In this document: positions 44,103 through 54,096 of the stretch, in pieces
Numbering within the stretch: the first letter of the stretch is position 1
Layout: every line of letters starts with the position of its first letter
From: Chthoniobacterales bacterium
GTDB taxonomy: Bacteria > Verrucomicrobiota > Verrucomicrobiia > Chthoniobacterales > JACTMZ01
Direction of reading: 5' to 3'
Length of the DNA: 64,000 nt
NCBI GenBank assembly: GCA_014879535.1
Contig: JACSRX010000025.1
Coordinates: forward strand, 1 to 64,000
Position numbers and translations under genes: made by a program
The notes under the pieces: model-generated
Told to the model about the DNA's origin: nothing
Databases searched by the model: none
The model's input: the letters and a program-made list of their open reading frames with translations, nothing else

Positions 44103-47100
44103 GCCCCGATGCGCGTGAAGGGCGCTGTGATGCTGTCGGTGTCACCCCACTCGAAGGAGGAATTGTAGGACTCCACCCCGGGAGTATCCAACGTCGCGCC
44201 GTCATCCTGCGGCAGCGTGTCCATGGTGGACATCGAGCCCGCCCCGATCATCACGCCGACGCCCTGCGATTCGAGTTGCGCCCGGGTGATGCCGAGGAAC
44301 GCCAGCGGGATCTTGATTTCGTAGAACGAGTCCCGCGCCGTGTTGTGCCCCGTGGTGAGAAAATTGCGGTAGGGCGCGTCGGAATGGCGGCGGTCGTCGG
44401 CGTCGTTCACCCCCCACAGGCTGGTGCCGGCGAAGGTCGCCCCCTTGGCAGCCGTGATGCCGGCCGCAGCGGTGGTGAAGTAGTTGACCCCTCCGTCGTC
44501 CACGGGGAAGACGCCTCCGACAGCCCGCGAGACGAAACCCTGCCACAGGCTGCCCGCGAGGTAGATCTGGACGTCGGGTTTGTTGGGGCCGCTCCAAAGC
44601 GGCTGCCCGTTGTTCTTGTTCCACATGTCCTTCGCGGCACCGGTCGCCGGATTCGTGTCGATCGCGATCCACTGGAGGATGCCGTCGTTGGAACCGATCC
44701 TCCCGCTGCCCGCGCCGCCGGCATTGGCCGGGTCGATGATGTCGGTGACATCGACGAACTGCCACGCGATGTAGAGGTGCGTGTCGTCCCACACCGCCCA
44801 CATGTGCGTGAGGTTGATCGGTGCCTCGTGCATCGTCCAGTTGCCGCCGAGGCTGCGCGGATCATCGTTGGCCATGCCCATCGCGATGAGGTTGCTGTCG
44901 GTCCATTTGCTGCCCGTGTTGGTGCCGTTGATCGTGATCGAGCCGTTGGACACCGCATGCCCGAGCGTCGGGTTCACCGAGTAGGGCTTGCTTGGGCCGA
45001 ACTCCTGCGTCTGTCCGACCCGGACCTCGACCGTCTTGGTGTCGGAACGGTTGCCCTGGTTGTCGATCGCGAAGAATCGGATCGTCATGTCCACCCCGGG
45101 ACCGTTGTCGGTCACGTTGATCGGGCCGCTGTAGGCCGGGCTGCCGGTCGTTGGCACCGCGCCGTCCGTGGTGTAGTGGATGACCGGCGAAGGATCGAGA
45201 GCGTCCGTCGCCGAGAGCGTCACCGCAAGGGATGGCGCGCTGGTCGTGGTGTTCGACGGACTGTGGGTGACCGTCGGAGCCTCGAAATCGGTCTGTCCCG
45301 GATTCACGACATTCGCCGTGTAGTCATTGTGGTTATTGTTGGCCCAGAGCGACTGCCCCTCCTCGTCCACCAGTTCGATGGCGAAACGCAGGAGCGATCC
45401 CGCCGGCGGCTGCACGGGAAGATCGATGCTCCAAGTGTCCCCTTCGCCGTCCGAGGTGAGCAGGGCCATCGGCACCCCGGCCGGCCACCAGGTCTCTCCA
45501 CCGTCGGTCGAGAAAACCAGATTGGCAGACTTGGCGCCGCCGGGAGGATAGGAGCGGATGCGGACCATCGCCGGGCTTCCGGCGTAAACATGCTCGGTCT
45601 CACCGCCCACCGCCTCCACGCGGAAGAACATCCTCTCGGCCCCCTGCACAGCGCCGCCCTCCAGCAGATCCCATGCGGGGTCGAGGTCGCCCGCCGGGAC
45701 CGTGCGCACGTTGGTCCACTGCTGCAGGTCGCCCGACTGCCAGATCTTGTAGATGTTGGCCGCATTGCGTCCGGTCGAGTCCATCACCAAACCTCCCGAA
45801 TCATCGAAGCGCAGGCCGATCTGCGGTTTCACCGCATCCGTGCGGCCCCTGGCATGGACGCTGTCGAAGCCGGAAATGCCGGAGCTTTGTCCGTTGACGG
45901 CCGCCTCGTAGTCATCACCGCCATTGTTGTCCCAGTGGTCCGCACCCGTGGTGTCCGTGACCTTGACCGCAAAGCGGATCACGGTGCCGGGGGAGAATTT
46001 GCCGAGGTTGGCGTGCCAGAGGTCGTTGCCGGCCCCCTGACCGGACGAGGCCAGCGTCGCCGAGGTCCAGCCGGTGTTGTCCTGGCGCGTGGTGTAGAAC
46101 ACCTCGCCGCCGACACCGGCGCCGAGGGGCCATGATTCGATGTTCACCCAGAGATCGCTGGTGGACTCGATGTTGCCCGCCTCGGGCCAATGATAAGTGC
46201 CGCCGATCCAGCCGATCGCCAGAGTGCCCATTTGCACGGAACGGGTGTAGTCGGCGCCGGCGTTGTTGTCCCAACGCGCCAACCCGTTGGCATCCTGTGC
46301 CTGCACCGCAAACCGGACCGTGGCTCCCGGCGCGAACTTGCCGAGGTTCGCATGCCACTTGTCATTGTTGCCCGCCGTGCCGTTCTTGGCCCCGGCCTGT
46401 TCCTGCCACGTGGTCCCGCCGTTGGTCGTGTAAACGATCTTGGATGTGGTCGCGGTGCCCAGAGGCCATGTTTCGTAATCGACCCACAGGTCCGTTGAGG
46501 CAGTGATCGATCCTGCCGCCGGCCATGTGCTCGTGCCGCCCACCCACTGCACCGCCGATTGCCCGAATCCCGAGGCGTTGAAAGTCCAGGCAGCCCCCCC
46601 GGTGGCATCCGTCACCGGCGGCGCGGCCGAATCGCGGAAGCTCACGGCAAGCGTCGAGGTGATCCCGGCAAACGGCCGCGTGTAAGTCCACGATCCGTCG
46701 GCGCCGGGGGTCATGTTGAAAAATGCCGCTGTTGCCCCGTCGATGCTTACGCCGATCTGCACCGGCGCGGTGGCATTCTTGAGCGGCCCGTCATGCGGCG
46801 TGTAGGCGAGGGTGACATTGGAGGCATCCGACGTGAGGCGCACTTCGGACGGCCGCTGGATCTGTCCCGCCACGAAGATTTTGGAATCCCTTCCCGCGAG
46901 GGTGAACGTGATGCGCCCGGCCGCGACGGTGACCGTCTCGGAAGGATTGAGGACATTGACGAACTGCGTGCCGTTCGGTTTGCCGACCTGCGGATTGATG
47001 ACCGCTCCTCCGGTGTCGGACGTGTTGAGGGCGACAAGCGCCTCCTGGTCCTGATAAACGCGGCTATAGGCGTAGGGGCCCGCCCCGCCGGTCTGCCAGC

Positions 47101-48574
47101 GCTCGGCGAAGCTGCCGCGGGTCAGCGCCGGATTCGCCGCCCGCGCCTCATTGAGCCGCTTGATGTGCTGGTAAAGCGGGGCGTTTGTCTGCGAGAGCTT
47201 GTTGCCCTGCGCCAGGCCCGGCTGGAACCCGCGGTCGAACATCGTCTCCCGCTGCCAGTCGCCGTCGTCCGGATTGTCCTGCGTCTTGCCGCTGCCATTG
47301 TAGTGCCCCCCCTGGTTGAAGCCGTGCTCCGTCCCATAGTAAAGGCACGGCACAGGCGTCGCGGTGTAGAGGAAGGTGAGCGCGGGCCCCATCACCCAGT
47401 TGATGCGGCCGGCATCGCCACTCTGCGAGATGTAGAGGCCGATGCGGTTGACGTCGTGGTTGTCGATGAAGGTGACCAGGCGGTTCTCCCCCTCCCCGTA
47501 TTGGCTCTTGGCCGCAAGCGCCTGCGTGAGCTGACCCGTCCACTGACCGTCCACGAAGACGTTCTTGATCGTCTGGCTCATGGGGAAGAACAGGGCGGAG
47601 TTGAAGGAATACCCGGCGTCCTTGCAGTAACGGGCCAGCGTGTTGTTGTCGTAGGTGAAGTATTCGCCGAAGAGGATGAAGTCGTTCTTGCCGAGCGAAG
47701 CCGCGTGCTTGCGCATGTCATCCGCCCACTGCTTGCACCAACCCTCGTCCACATGCTTGATGGCATCGACCCGGAACCCGTCGCAGTCGGTCGCCTCGAT
47801 CAGGTTCTTGAAGATTTCCGTGAGCCAATACTTCACGTGGTCCGTGTGCGTGGCGAGGTCATCGGTGCCCTTGAACTGTCCGTAGATGTATTCGGGGAAG
47901 TTGTCCCAGTTGTTGATCGTTCCGTTGCGGTTGAACCACTGCACGTCGTCGAACGGCCACGCGTGCTTGTTGCTCTCGTTCCACCAGCCGAAGTTCGATC
48001 CGCCGTTTGGCCAATACCACTTGTCATCCTCGCCGCTGCGCAGCCCGTTCTTGTCCGCCGTGTGGTTGATGACCACATCGAGGACCACGTAGATGCCGCG
48101 CTGGTGGCACGCGTCGATCAGATCCTTCAGGTCTTGGAACGTGCCCATGACCGGATCCACCCGGAAGAAATCCGTCGGGTGATACATGTGGTAGGGTGTG
48201 TAGTTCGTGTCCTTGCCTTGGTCGTTCATCTGCACACCCGAGATCCACACGGCACGCACACCCATGCCGCTCAGGTAATCAAGGTTGTCCTTGAGCCCCT
48301 TCCAGTCGCCGCCGTGGTGGAAGTTGCGGTTCTGCGGGAAGCTTTTCCCGTCCACATACCATCCACGACCCACCGGATTGTTCGAGCCGTCGCCGTCCGC
48401 GAAGCGGTCGGTGAAAATCTGATACATGTTGATGTCGCGCCAGTCCGCAGGCGACGCCGTGTATTGGAATCCGGGGGTCGTTTCATGCCGTGGCGTCAGC
48501 CACAGGGGGTCCGCATGAACCAGACCGGGCAGGAGGGAGAAGAAAACAACGGCGGGGAGGAAGCGTTTCAGCAT
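44096..48574 (-). CDS. large secreted GH13 alpha-amylase with repeated starch-binding modules
   Basis: A 1492-aa exported protein. A signal peptide ends near residue 21 (GLVHA). The GH13 catalytic domain (residues about 45-560) has D270 (FRVDAIKH), E304 (LFGEYFTYDN) and D374 (FIDNHDVNRI), all intact. Three related modules of about 100 residues follow near 677-778, 790-895 and 995-1087, each ending in a W-x-NN-x-x-DY pattern typical of CBM25/CBM53-type starch binding. A chitobiase-like Fn3 segment (HYTTDGAVPTTGSPAYSG) and a C-terminal CBM9-like domain come last. The large size suggests attachment to insoluble starch outside the cell. The SemiSWEET gene overlaps its 3' end. Confidence 0.9.
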   Translation of the reverse strand: MLKRFLPAVVFFSLLPGLVHADPLWLTPRHETTPGFQYTASPADWRDINMYQIFTDRFADGDGSNNPVGRGWYVDGKSFPQNRNFHHGGDWKGLKDNLDYLSGMGVRAVWISGVQMNDQGKDTNYTPYHMYHPTDFFRVDPVMGTFQDLKDLIDACHQRGIYVVLDVVINHTADKNGLRSGEDDKWYWPNGGSNFGWWNESNKHAWPFDDVQWFNRNGTINNWDNFPEYIYGQFKGTDDLATHTDHVKYWLTEIFKNLIEATDCDGFRVDAIKHVDEGWCKQWADDMRKHAASLGKNDFILFGEYFTYDNNTLARYCKDAGYSFNSALFFPMSQTIKNVFVDGQWTGQLTQALAAKSQYGEGENRLVTFIDNHDVNRIGLYISQSGDAGRINWVMGPALTFLYTATPVPCLYYGTEHGFNQGGHYNGSGKTQDNPDDGDWQRETMFDRGFQPGLAQGNKLSQTNAPLYQHIKRLNEARAANPALTRGSFAERWQTGGAGPYAYSRVYQDQEALVALNTSDTGGAVINPQVGKPNGTQFVNVLNPSETVTVAAGRITFTLAGRDSKIFVAGQIQRPSEVRLTSDASNVTLAYTPHDGPLKNATAPVQIGVSIDGATAAFFNMTPGADGSWTYTRPFAGITSTLAVSFRDSAAPPVTDATGGAAWTFNASGFGQSAVQWVGGTSTWPAAGSITASTDLWVDYETWPLGTATTSKIVYTTNGGTTWQEQAGAKNGTAGNNDKWHANLGKFAPGATVRFAVQAQDANGLARWDNNAGADYTRSVQMGTLAIGWIGGTYHWPEAGNIESTSDLWVNIESWPLGAGVGGEVFYTTRQDNTGWTSATLASSGQGAGNDLWHANLGKFSPGTVIRFAVKVTDTTGADHWDNNGGDDYEAAVNGQSSGISGFDSVHARGRTDAVKPQIGLRFDDSGGLVMDSTGRNAANIYKIWQSGDLQQWTNVRTVPAGDLDPAWDLLEGGAVQGAERMFFRVEAVGGETEHVYAGSPAMVRIRSYPPGGAKSANLVFSTDGGETWWPAGVPMALLTSDGEGDTWSIDLPVQPPAGSLLRFAIELVDEEGQSLWANNNHNDYTANVVNPGQTDFEAPTVTHSPSNTTTSAPSLAVTLSATDALDPSPVIHYTTDGAVPTTGSPAYSGPINVTDNGPGVDMTIRFFAIDNQGNRSDTKTVEVRVGQTQEFGPSKPYSVNPTLGHAVSNGSITINGTNTGSKWTDSNLIAMGMANDDPRSLGGNWTMHEAPINLTHMWAVWDDTHLYIAWQFVDVTDIIDPANAGGAGSGRIGSNDGILQWIAIDTNPATGAAKDMWNKNNGQPLWSGPNKPDVQIYLAGSLWQGFVSRAVGGVFPVDDGGVNYFTTAAAGITAAKGATFAGTSLWGVNDADDRRHSDAPYRNFLTTGHNTARDSFYEIKIPLAFLGITRAQLESQGVGVMIGAGSMSTMDTLPQDDGATLDTPGVESYNSSFEWGDTDSITAPFTRIGAW

Positions 48575-48741
48575 GTGGGGGATTTCTTTGGGGGCCTCGA
48601 CTCGCCGCAGATCAGGATCGATGGATCATCGCCGCGGGAGGGAGTCGCGCATTTAAACATTAAAATCACCCCTCGGCAACCTCCTCGTCCAAATACCGTT
48701 GCGAAAACCCCGCCGGCACGGTTAAATTTCCGGTCCTCGAC

Positions 48742-48817
<76 letters not shown>

Positions 48818-48888
48818 CCTTCTCATTGCCACTCCAAGCAACCCTCAATTCGTTTGCCTCCCGCGTGCGCGGATGTCATCAAAGCGGC

Positions 48889-50085
48889 ATGAAAATCATG
48901 ACTCGGATTTTCATCGCGATCGCTTTGTGCTCCGCCGGCCTCAAAGCTGCGATTCCAATCAATGAAACCGCCGCACACATGGGTGAAACCATGGTTGTGA
49001 AGGGGATGGTGGCACAGGTCTCCACGACGGGCAGCGGAATGACTTTCCTGAACTTCGGAAAGCCGCATCCGGACAGCGAGTTCACAGCGGTGGTCAAGCC
49101 CGGGTCCGGCGACTTTGGAGACTTGTCCGTATTCCAAGGCAAAGAAGTGGACGTCGAGGGAGTGATCGAATCCCACAAAGGGAAGCCTCAGATCGTCCTG
49201 TCTCACCCCTCAAACATCCGTCTGGCAGGAGCCGTTTCCTCCATGGACGGACTTGCCGCACCAAGGCAAACTACGGCAGATCAGCCATCCCTCACGCCCC
49301 AAGAGCCTGATCCTCCGTCATCCGCAACGGACGAAGGCGATGAAGACAGCAATAACAGGAGCCTTGGCCGTTCCGGCACGATGGAGGAATTTCAAGTTCC
49401 CCTCACCGCCGACGAAAAGAAACTTGCCGGCCGTTCCCCCGGCGGCGCCAAACCGGAAGACGCCACGGTGGGCCTCATGCTGCCGGAAGGCTTCGATCCC
49501 TCGAAGCCGCAGAAGGTGCTCGTGGTCTTCTCCACCGACGACAACGGCGGAGCCCACCTCAAGGCGATGCCCCGCTTCGGCGGCGTGGCCACGCGCAACG
49601 GCTGGGTCGCCATCGCCGCCACGGGCCCCGTGCTGGAAAACAACCTTCCCGCCGCATGGCACGCCGCCATGATCTACGCCGGCCTCCGCGCCTTGGAGGA
49701 AAAATACCCCGGCGCCAAGAATTGGCGGTATTTCGTCGGCGGCAATTCCGGGGGCGGCCTCCGCAGTTCCATGATGGCCTGCGCCCTCCTCAAGCAGGGC
49801 TATCCCGTGGAGGGTGTCTTCATGGGAGGCTCGGGTGACGAGCGCTTCACGGCCGGAATGGCCATTTTCAAGCCCATCCGCAGCAGCGTGCGCGATCTGG
49901 CCGTGTATCTGGCCATCGGGAAGAATGACCCGATGATCGACGCCGCACGCGCGGATTACGTCGCCGCCGCCGTGAAAAAACTGGGCATCAAAAACATCCG
50001 CCGCGATTCTTACGATGGGGCCCACGGCATGGACGAAGCAAGTTTGACCAAGGCCCTCGAGTGGTTCGCCGACGGGGCCAAGTAA
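48889..50085 (+). CDS. secreted alpha/beta-hydrolase-like protein with N-terminal OB-like domain
   Basis: A 398-aa protein with a signal peptide (about residues 1-20). Residues about 25-110 look like a small beta-barrel domain of the OB-fold exported type (MVVKGMVAQVSTTGSGMTFLNFGK, EVDVEGVIESHKGKPQIVL). A low-complexity linker follows, then an alpha/beta hydrolase-type domain with the nucleophile-elbow-like VGGNSGGGLRSSMMAC, a possible acid in IGKNDPMIDAA and DGAHGMD with a histidine. Probably an extracytoplasmic esterase; the substrate is unknown. The combination is unusual. Confidence 0.65.
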   Translation: MKIMTRIFIAIALCSAGLKAAIPINETAAHMGETMVVKGMVAQVSTTGSGMTFLNFGKPHPDSEFTAVVKPGSGDFGDLSVFQGKEVDVEGVIESHKGKPQIVLSHPSNIRLAGAVSSMDGLAAPRQTTADQPSLTPQEPDPPSSATDEGDEDSNNRSLGRSGTMEEFQVPLTADEKKLAGRSPGGAKPEDATVGLMLPEGFDPSKPQKVLVVFSTDDNGGAHLKAMPRFGGVATRNGWVAIAATGPVLENNLPAAWHAAMIYAGLRALEEKYPGAKNWRYFVGGNSGGGLRSSMMACALLKQGYPVEGVFMGGSGDERFTAGMAIFKPIRSSVRDLAVYLAIGKNDPMIDAARADYVAAAVKKLGIKNIRRDSYDGAHGMDEASLTKALEWFADGAK

Positions 50086-50115
50086 GCCGCGGATGACGCT
50101 TTAGGAGCGCAACAC

Positions 50116-50931
50116 ATGAAGATCTTCGTCCACAAGGATGGCCAACAGCACGGGCCCTTCACGCTTGAGGAATTGCGGACGTCCGTATCCTCGGGCGCTT
50201 TCTCAGCGTCCGATTTGTGCTGGCACACAGGCCTTGAGGAATGGCAACCCGCCTCGGCTCTGCTTGATCCGAAACCACCCCCGCTCGCGGGCAGCGCCGC
50301 TACCCATGGAACCAAAACCGATCCGCTTTCGATATGGTCTCTCGTGCTGGGCATCCTGTCATTCCTCTGCTTCTCCCTTCTCGCGGGCATCCCCGCGATC
50401 ATCTGCGGTCATGTCAGCCTCGGACGCCTCAAGAAGAGCGCCCTGCTCCGCGGCAAGGGAATGGCGATCACCGGCCTCGTCTTGGGGTATATGTCCCTTG
50501 TGTTCGTGCTGGCTCTAGCCTTGCTGGCATTGCCATTTACAAATGGAACCATTTGTCCGGGCGGACGTTTCACCACGATGCGATCTGAAGCACAACAAAT
50601 ACGCAATGGTCTGCGAATGGCTGCAATGGAGCGCAACTCAAAAGAACTACGGACCATCGGGTTTCCTGCGGATGTCGGTCTCCACACCGCAGCCGAAGTA
50701 AGGACCATGCTGGTCAGTGGAGGGTATTTGTCCGAAGACATCGACTTTGAGGCCTTCATCATAGGCAACGTCTCTGTGAACGATCACGCGGATACGATTC
50801 TGATCAAATCCAAGCCCACAACATCGGACGAACGCGTCTTCATTCTGCAGATGGACGGTGATAGCTTCTACCAAACTGGCGAACAGTCAATCGGTCGGGA
50901 CCCTCCCCGCTCTCCGGCTTATTTGGAGTAG
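50116..50931 (+). CDS. GYF-like and DUF4190 domain membrane protein
   Basis: A 271-aa protein. Residues 1-50 form a GYF_2-type domain (MKIFVHKDGQQHGPFTLEEL, LCWHTGLEEWQPAS). Two helices with the DUF4190 pattern follow (LSIWSLVLGILSFLCFSLL, GHVSLGRLKKSALLRGKGMAITGLVLGY). The rest is a polar domain resembling processed prepilin-like segments (RFTTMRSEAQQIRNGLRMA). Function unknown. It follows the hydrolase gene by 30 bp. Confidence 0.8.
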   Translation: MKIFVHKDGQQHGPFTLEELRTSVSSGAFSASDLCWHTGLEEWQPASALLDPKPPPLAGSAATHGTKTDPLSIWSLVLGILSFLCFSLLAGIPAIICGHVSLGRLKKSALLRGKGMAITGLVLGYMSLVFVLALALLALPFTNGTICPGGRFTTMRSEAQQIRNGLRMAAMERNSKELRTIGFPADVGLHTAAEVRTMLVSGGYLSEDIDFEAFIIGNVSVNDHADTILIKSKPTTSDERVFILQMDGDSFYQTGEQSIGRDPPRSPAYLE

Positions 50932-51083
50932 GGGCCGGGCTAACAGCCGCTCAAGCAAGCGCAGCAAACCCGAGGCCCAAGCGCGGACATCATGATGCGC
51001 CATTTTCTCTCAAGAACACTCTCCTCCCCATACAACGTCCTTTGCGCCTTCCCCACGGCGGTTCTGTTTCTTAGCCTCCCCGC

Positions 51084-52004
51084 GTGCTTCGCCTGATCAT
51101 CCGCCGCCTGCCCGCGCTGGCCTTCGTGCTGTTCTGCGTGGTCACGCTGACGTTCTTCCTGATCCGGTTGGCACCCGGAGGGCCGTTCGATCGCGAGCGC
51201 AAGATTCCGCCGGCCATCGAGGCCCAGCTTCTGGCCAAATACAAACTGGACGGTCCGGTCTGGAAGCAGTTCACGGGCTACATCGGCGACGTGGCCCGCG
51301 GCGACTTGCGGCTCTCCACGAAATACCGCAACAGGAGCGTAAACGAAATCCTCGCCCAGACGCTGCCTGTGACCTTCGCGCTTGGCGGCATCGCGTTCAT
51401 CCTGGCCACGGTGTCCGGCATCTGGCTCGGGGCATTCGCCGCGGTCCGGCGTGACACGGTGTCCGACCGGCTCGCCATGGGGGTGGCGCTGCTCGGCCTC
51501 TCGATCCCGATGTTCGTCGTCGGACCGATCCTCGTCCTTGTTTTCGGGCTCTGGCTGAAATGGCTTCCTGTCGGCGGCTGGGGTTCGCCGGCCCAGATCG
51601 TCCTCCCCGCGGTGACGCTCGCCCTCCCCTTCGCCGCCGTGATCGCGCGCCTGATGCGCACGAGCCTGCTGGAAGTTCTCAATCAGGACTTCATCCGCAC
51701 GGCGCGGGCGAAGGGTCTGACGGACCGCAAGATCCTCTACAAGCACGCCCTGCGGGTGGCCATCCTTCCCGTGGTCACCTACATGGGTCCGCTCGCCGCG
51801 CATCTGCTCACCGGCTCGATCGTGGTGGAAACCGTTTTCAACATCCCCGGCGCCGGCGGATTCTTCGTCCACTCGATCCTCAACCGCGACGGATTCCTCC
51901 TCGGCGGCGTGGTCATTGTTTATTGCTCGATGCTGATCGTCTTCAACCTGCTGGTGGATGCCAGCTACGCGCTGCTCGACCGGCGCATCCGCGTCGATGG
52001 TTGA
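51084..52004 (+). CDS. ABC transporter permease, OppB/DppB type
   Basis: A 306-aa inner-membrane subunit of a peptide/nickel-type ABC importer, with about six helices and the permease-ATPase contact motif DFIRTARAKGLTDRKILYKHA. The N-terminus LRLIIRRLPALAFVLFCVVT is typical of the B subunit. Translation seems to begin at GTG (51084). It overlaps the C subunit by 8 bp. No binding-protein or ATPase gene is adjacent on the right, where CRISPR locus 2 begins, nor immediately left. Confidence 0.92.
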   Translation: MLRLIIRRLPALAFVLFCVVTLTFFLIRLAPGGPFDRERKIPPAIEAQLLAKYKLDGPVWKQFTGYIGDVARGDLRLSTKYRNRSVNEILAQTLPVTFALGGIAFILATVSGIWLGAFAAVRRDTVSDRLAMGVALLGLSIPMFVVGPILVLVFGLWLKWLPVGGWGSPAQIVLPAVTLALPFAAVIARLMRTSLLEVLNQDFIRTARAKGLTDRKILYKHALRVAILPVVTYMGPLAAHLLTGSIVVETVFNIPGAGGFFVHSILNRDGFLLGGVVIVYCSMLIVFNLLVDASYALLDRRIRVDG

Positions 52005-52887
52005 GCCCGGAACAGCCGCCCGGATTCTCCGTCGCCCCGCCGCCCGGCTGTGCCTGGCGGTGTTGGCGGCCGTCGCCTTGGCGGCGGCCATCGGGCCCGA
52101 ACTCTTCCCCGAGAGCTACCGCGAGCCCGGCCCGCTCCAATATGCACCGCCGTCATGGGCCCATCCTTTCGGCACCGACCTGAACGGACGCGATGTGTTC
52201 TACCGGGTGCTCCTCGGCGCCCGGATTTCCCTCGTGGTCGGTCTGGCCGGCGCGTTGATCAGCCTCTTCCTCGGGTCGGCCTACGGGCTCATCGCCGGCT
52301 ATGCGGGGGGACGCACGGACAACGTCATGATGCGTCTCGTGGACATCCTTTACTCGGTGCCGCGGCTGATCTTCATCCTGATTTTCATCAATGCGTTCGA
52401 CGGGCACGTGCGGAATTTCGCCGCGCAGGTCGATTGGCCCTGGCTGATGAGCTACTCGCGCATCGTCATCCTCATCATCACGCTCGGCCTCATCGAATGG
52501 CTCACCATGGCACGGATCGTCCGCGGCCAGGTTCTCGCGCTCAAAGAGCGTCCGTTCACGCAGGCGGCGCTCGTCCTCGGACAATCGCACGCAAAAATCA
52601 TCCTGCGCCACCTGCTCCCGAACATTTTGCCGATCATCATCGTCTATCTCACCCTCACCGTCCCCGCTGTGATCCTCGACGAATCCTTCCTGAGCTTTCT
52701 CGGCCTTGGCATCCAGCCACCCCAGGCGAGCTGGGGCTCGCTCCTCAGCGAGGGGGCGCAATCGATCAATCCCCTGAAAATCTATTGGTGGCTCCTGTTC
52801 TTCCCCGCCGCCACCATGTCCGCCACCCTGCTCGCGCTCAACTACCTCGGCGACCGCCTGCGCGACACGCTCGACCCGCGCAGGTAG
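51997..52887 (+). CDS. ABC transporter permease, OppC/DppC type
   Basis: A 296-aa partner permease. It has the N-terminal C-subunit pattern AHPFGTDLNGRDVFYRVLLGARISL, and the contact motif of the ATPase in PFTQAALVLGQSHAKIILRHLLPN. The C-terminus is GDRLRDTLDPRR. The start at 51997 overlaps the stop of the B subunit. The first CRISPR repeat of array 2 begins 14 bp after its stop, so the CRISPR locus may have been inserted into or beside this transporter operon. Confidence 0.92.
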   Translation: MVEPGTAARILRRPAARLCLAVLAAVALAAAIGPELFPESYREPGPLQYAPPSWAHPFGTDLNGRDVFYRVLLGARISLVVGLAGALISLFLGSAYGLIAGYAGGRTDNVMMRLVDILYSVPRLIFILIFINAFDGHVRNFAAQVDWPWLMSYSRIVILIITLGLIEWLTMARIVRGQVLALKERPFTQAALVLGQSHAKIILRHLLPNILPIIIVYLTLTVPAVILDESFLSFLGLGIQPPQASWGSLLSEGAQSINPLKIYWWLLFFPAATMSATLLALNYLGDRLRDTLDPRR

Positions 52888-52901
52888 GATCGCCCCGAGA
52901 C

Positions 52902-54059
52902 GTTTTGACTTCACCCCTCAGCGAGGTCTGACACACTAGGGCTGGTTGACGCTCATGTCGTCGCACTGTTTTGACTTCACCCCTCAGCGAGGTCTGACAC
53001 ACTATCCAGAGCGTTGCGGCCGTGGTGGAAGGTGTTTTGACTTCACCCCTCAGCGAGGTCTGACACACTCCAGCGGCGCTGATTGCGGATGCATTGGCTG
53101 TTTTGACTTCACCCCTCAGCGAGGTCTGACACACTGCCAACGTCTTCCACGGAAACACAGTTGTCGTTTTGACTTCACCCCTCAGCGAGGTCTGACACAC
53201 TCTATGCGGATTTCCCGCGCCCCACGGAGCAGTTTTGACTTCACCCCTCAGCGAGGTCTGACACACTTTCGCGGTGGGCGGCGGCGAATGTCGGATAGTT
53301 TTGACTTCACCCCTCAGCGAGGTCTGACACACTGCCGGACGACTACTTCCGCACGCACTCCCTGTTTTGACTTCACCCCTCAGCGAGGTCTGACACACTA
53401 AGGTCTTTCACGAACTCGCGCCAGCAATGTTTTGACTTCACCCCTCAGCGAGGTCTGACACACTAGAAGCGAACCACAAACACACTACACACAAGTTTTG
53501 ACTTCACCCCTCAGCGAGGTCTGACACACTTTCCATCCACGCATCGAAGTACTCCTGGTTGTTTTGACTTCACCCCTCAGCGAGGTCTGACACACTTACG
53601 AGCGACCGCACGATCAAACGCTGGGTGTTTTGACTTCACCCCTCAGCGAGGTCTGACACACTGGTGGCGTCGATGGAGTTCGAGTGGCTCTTGTTTTGAC
53701 TTCACCCCTCAGCGAGGTCTGACACACTGTCGCCGGCCAGCGAGTAGGCAAACCCGCTGTTTTGACTTCACCCCTCAGCGAGGTCTGACACACTGCCACT
53801 GACCATAGCTCAACAATCGGACTTGTTTTGACTTCACCCCTCAGCGAGGTCTGACACACTTCTCTCAACTCTCATCCCTCAACTGTTCCCGTTTTGACTT
53901 CACCCCTCAGCGAGGTCTGACACACTGCCTCCGCATGTTCACAAAGCAGGCGGACATGTTTTGACTTCACCCCTCAGCGAGGTCTGACACACTCTCTTTG
54001 GAAGAGGCGAAGGCGCACCTGCGGTTTTGACTTCACCCCTCAGCGAGGTCTGACACACT
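52902..54059 (+). CRISPR. CRISPR array 2 (type II-C locus 2), complete
   Basis: Eighteen identical 36-nt repeats begin GTTTTGACTTCACC and end GTCTGACACACT. They start at 52902, 52968, 53034, 53100, 53166, 53232, 53298, 53364, 53429, 53495, 53561, 53627, 53693, 53759, 53825, 53891, 53958 and 54024. The 17 spacers are unique and 30 nt long, except one of 29 and one of 31. The palindrome CCTC-AGC-GAGG lies in the repeat. Plus-strand crRNA orientation is set by the GTTTTG start and by the adjacent plus-strand tracrRNA whose anti-repeat matches. No repeat is degenerate. On the 5' side only 14 bp separate the array from oppC, so there is no room for a normal leader there. Confidence 0.99.
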
Positions 54060-54063
54060 CTGA

Positions 54064-54091
54064 TTGACAGAAAGACCTATCGTTGTAGTCT
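54064..54091 (+). promoter_or_regulatory. candidate promoter of tracrRNA 2
   Basis: TTGACA (54064-54069), 16-bp spacer and TAGTCT (54086-54091), placing the start near 54097, just before the anti-repeat. It begins four bases after the last repeat. Confidence 0.55.
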
Positions 54092-54096
54092 TTGAG

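Noticed and set aside
51084-52887. A complete peptide ABC transporter
   Set aside because: Only the two permease genes are present; no binding protein or ATPase gene is seen in the neighbouring sequence.
52838-53868. Frames of 186, 151 and 84 aa across array 2
   Set aside because: Same cause: repeat-unit translations (CQTSLRGEVKT and CFDFTPQRGLTH repeats).
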